From IMG/VR virus record IMGVR_UViG_3300037502_001762, positions 1-37,469 of that record: DNA of 37,469 nt; one strand, written 5' to 3'. The notes beneath the pieces were generated by a model. That model ran no database searches. It was not told the DNA's origin and was given only the letters and a program-made list of their open reading frames with translations. This DNA comes from a virus. A program made the translations under genes and the position numbers. Positions 36,615 to 37,469 of the stretch are shown piece by piece (the first letter of the stretch is position 1; every line of letters starts with the position of its first letter).

Positions 36615-36907
36615 GGCTTCCCCTCCTTCCCAATCTTAGCGTCGTCCCATCCTTGCAACAGGTTGTCCATTTGGATGGTCCTCATGCTCGGAGATGGAGG
36701 GTTGATGAATGCGTACATTGCGTTGCCAGCTTCTTCGAGTTTCTCGATCCGCTCCATGTAATACTTCCTCTCACCTTCGAGCTTGTCCCACAGGGCGCGG
36801 AGACGGTTTTCGAGTTCTGTAACGTGCTGCTTAAGATCTTCATTCTCCTTCGCCATGTCTCCGATGGATTTGCATAAGCGTGCGTGCGCTTCGTATTCGG
36901 GGTTCAT
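36611..36907 (-). CDS. 98-aa coiled-coil early protein
   Basis: Start ATG 36907 with AAGGAGG upstream and an ATGA overlap. The protein has a long heptad helix (AKENEDLKQHVTELENRLRA, then MERIEKLEEAGNAMYAFI), and a C-terminal tail ending GWDDAKIGKEGKP. It shares RIxKLExAGNA and the WDxAKxxKP ending with the 71-aa gene at 35853-36068, showing duplication. Function unknown; likely homo- or hetero-oligomeric. Confidence 0.65.
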   Translation of the reverse strand: MNPEYEAHARLCKSIGDMAKENEDLKQHVTELENRLRALWDKLEGERKYYMERIEKLEEAGNAMYAFINPPSPSMRTIQMDNLLQGWDDAKIGKEGKP

Positions 36908-37137
36908 TGCTTCCCCTCCTTGACCTGTCTCCAGTTGATTCGCACCGTGACTGGTGTTTCTCGGCCTAGCCATGAGTCCAAGTCATCTCCAGCCTTCTTC
37001 AGCTTCCTGATCCGATCTTGCAGGTACTCGACCAGCTCCTTCAGCTCGTTCACATCGGATTGAAGCTCGCGGATCTTTGTGGCCTGTGGGTCGATTGTAG
37101 TCACCGTATTCGACGTTGGTATTGTGTATTCGCTCAT
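36904..37137 (-). CDS. 77-aa coiled-coil early protein
   Basis: Start ATG 37137 (MSEYTIPTSNTVTTIDPQAT) with GGAAGGAG upstream and an ATGA overlap with the previous gene. A disordered Thr-rich N-terminus is followed by a heptad helix (IRELQSDVNELKELVEYLQD) with RIRKLKKAGDDLDSWLG, a variant of the RIxKLExAG phrase seen in neighbours. It ends in a short basic part. Function unknown. Confidence 0.65.
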   Translation of the reverse strand: MSEYTIPTSNTVTTIDPQATKIRELQSDVNELKELVEYLQDRIRKLKKAGDDLDSWLGRETPVTVRINWRQVKEGKQ

Positions 37138-37322
37138 TTGCACTCCTTCCATTTGAACTGCGGCTTTCCGCTTTGATCGGCCACCCATTCCGCATGGCCA
37201 GCAGCGACTGCTTCACGCTGTTGTACGTCTCTTTGTGCCTCACCTCCGATGAATCCACCCAAGATGATTGATCCAATTATCAGTCCAAACATCAGTGCAT
37301 ATGGGAAATCTGAGTCGCTCAC
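37134..37322 (-). CDS. 62-aa single-span membrane protein
   Basis: Start GTG 37322 with AAGGAGG eight bases upstream; the GTG overlaps the previous stop (GTGA). Residues 8-27 form a glycine-rich membrane span (ALMFGLIIGSIILGGFIGGE). After it lies a polar part with REAVAAGHAEWVADQSGK and FKWKECK, a motif I recall from a common small phage protein with an AGxAEW tail. A longer frame from 37346 would ignore the ribosome site. Topology is probably N-out or N-in single span; function unknown. Confidence 0.65.
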   Translation of the reverse strand: MSDSDFPYALMFGLIIGSIILGGFIGGEAQRDVQQREAVAAGHAEWVADQSGKPQFKWKECK

Positions 37323-37469
37323 GGCTTGGCCTCCTTCTCGTTCCACAGCAGCAGATCGGCGCGGAGAGCGTCGTTTTCCTGCTCTAGTTGGGCGATGCGC
37401 ATATGCTGCTCCGCTAGTCGCTCCCCTGCTTCAGCGACTGCCGCGTTGGCCGCGCCGTCCTCGGATTGA
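37319..37469 (-). CDS. Partial coiled-coil protein (3' end only)
   Basis: The last 49 codons of a gene running off the right edge are open and end at TGA 37319, overlapping the next GTG. The visible part contains GERLAEQHMRIAQLEQEND and continues as a Leu-heptad helix ending WNEKEAKP. This is again a coiled coil, like other members of this tiny-gene train. The start is outside the window. Confidence 0.55.
   Translation of the reverse strand, partial: QSEDGAANAAVAEAGERLAEQHMRIAQLEQENDALRADLLLWNEKEAKP

Noticed and set aside
1-37469. Lysogeny module
   Set aside because: No integrase, excisionase or CI/Cro-like pair is visible in the window; the HTH proteins found lie in replication or packaging contexts. 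The module could still lie outside the window.

Overview
This window is a contiguous piece of a tailed dsDNA bacteriophage genome, or of a prophage. Its layout is podovirus-like. Every gene I can support is on the minus strand, so the gene order runs from base 37469 down to base 1. Most junctions are 4-base overlaps (ATGA or GTGA), which suggests a few long, translationally coupled transcripts. There is no tape measure, tail sheath or tail terminator. Instead there is a large portal, a scaffold, a head-tail connector, a nozzle-like tail protein and several internal (ejection) virion proteins. I see no integrase, CI-like repressor, tRNA or rRNA gene. The sequence is GC-rich with AAGGAGG-type ribosome sites in the small-gene block, so the host is probably a GC-rich bacterium. 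The host group cannot be named from sequence alone.

Right end, about 37469 to 35307: a train of very small genes (42-98 aa). They encode coiled coils, single-membrane-span proteins and unknowns, and several coiled-coil ones look like paralogues. From 35301 to 29390 is the DNA metabolism and regulation block. It holds an SSB-like protein with an acidic DDIPY tail, a helix-turn-helix protein with an RNA polymerase alpha-CTD-like segment, a DEDDy 3'-5' exonuclease, a PIF1/RecD-like helicase and a prim-pol/SF3 primase-helicase. A separate primase-type zinc ribbon follows, with a 148-bp imperfect palindrome inside its start region, then a small HTH protein. No DNA or RNA polymerase gene lies inside the window.

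From 29393 to 25953 come a glycosyltransferase-like gene, a small-terminase-like gene with a LacI-type HTH, a 290-base non-coding gap with helically phased 10-bp repeats (a candidate packaging site), and the large terminase. From 25941 to 21466 are the portal, a small protein, the scaffold and the major capsid protein, ending in a strong rho-independent terminator. From 21411 to 16868 are small virion proteins, a fibre-like protein, two holin-like genes, a lipoprotein and small partners (lysis region), and a connector carrying two carbohydrate-binding-like modules.

From 16866 to 1241 lie the tail nozzle, a fibre-like protein, several virion or ejection proteins (including a cupin-like and a DDxxD-containing small protein), a 1753-aa polyvalent protein with an HExxH metallopeptidase motif, and a 907-aa collagen-like tail fibre. 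The left end holds small unknowns, an AT-rich zinc-ribbon gene, a lysozyme/transglycosylase-like gene and the start of a further gene. The points most worth following up are the palindrome, the phased repeats beside the terminase genes, the HTH/alpha-CTD-like regulator, and the domain and linker architecture of the giant ejection protein.
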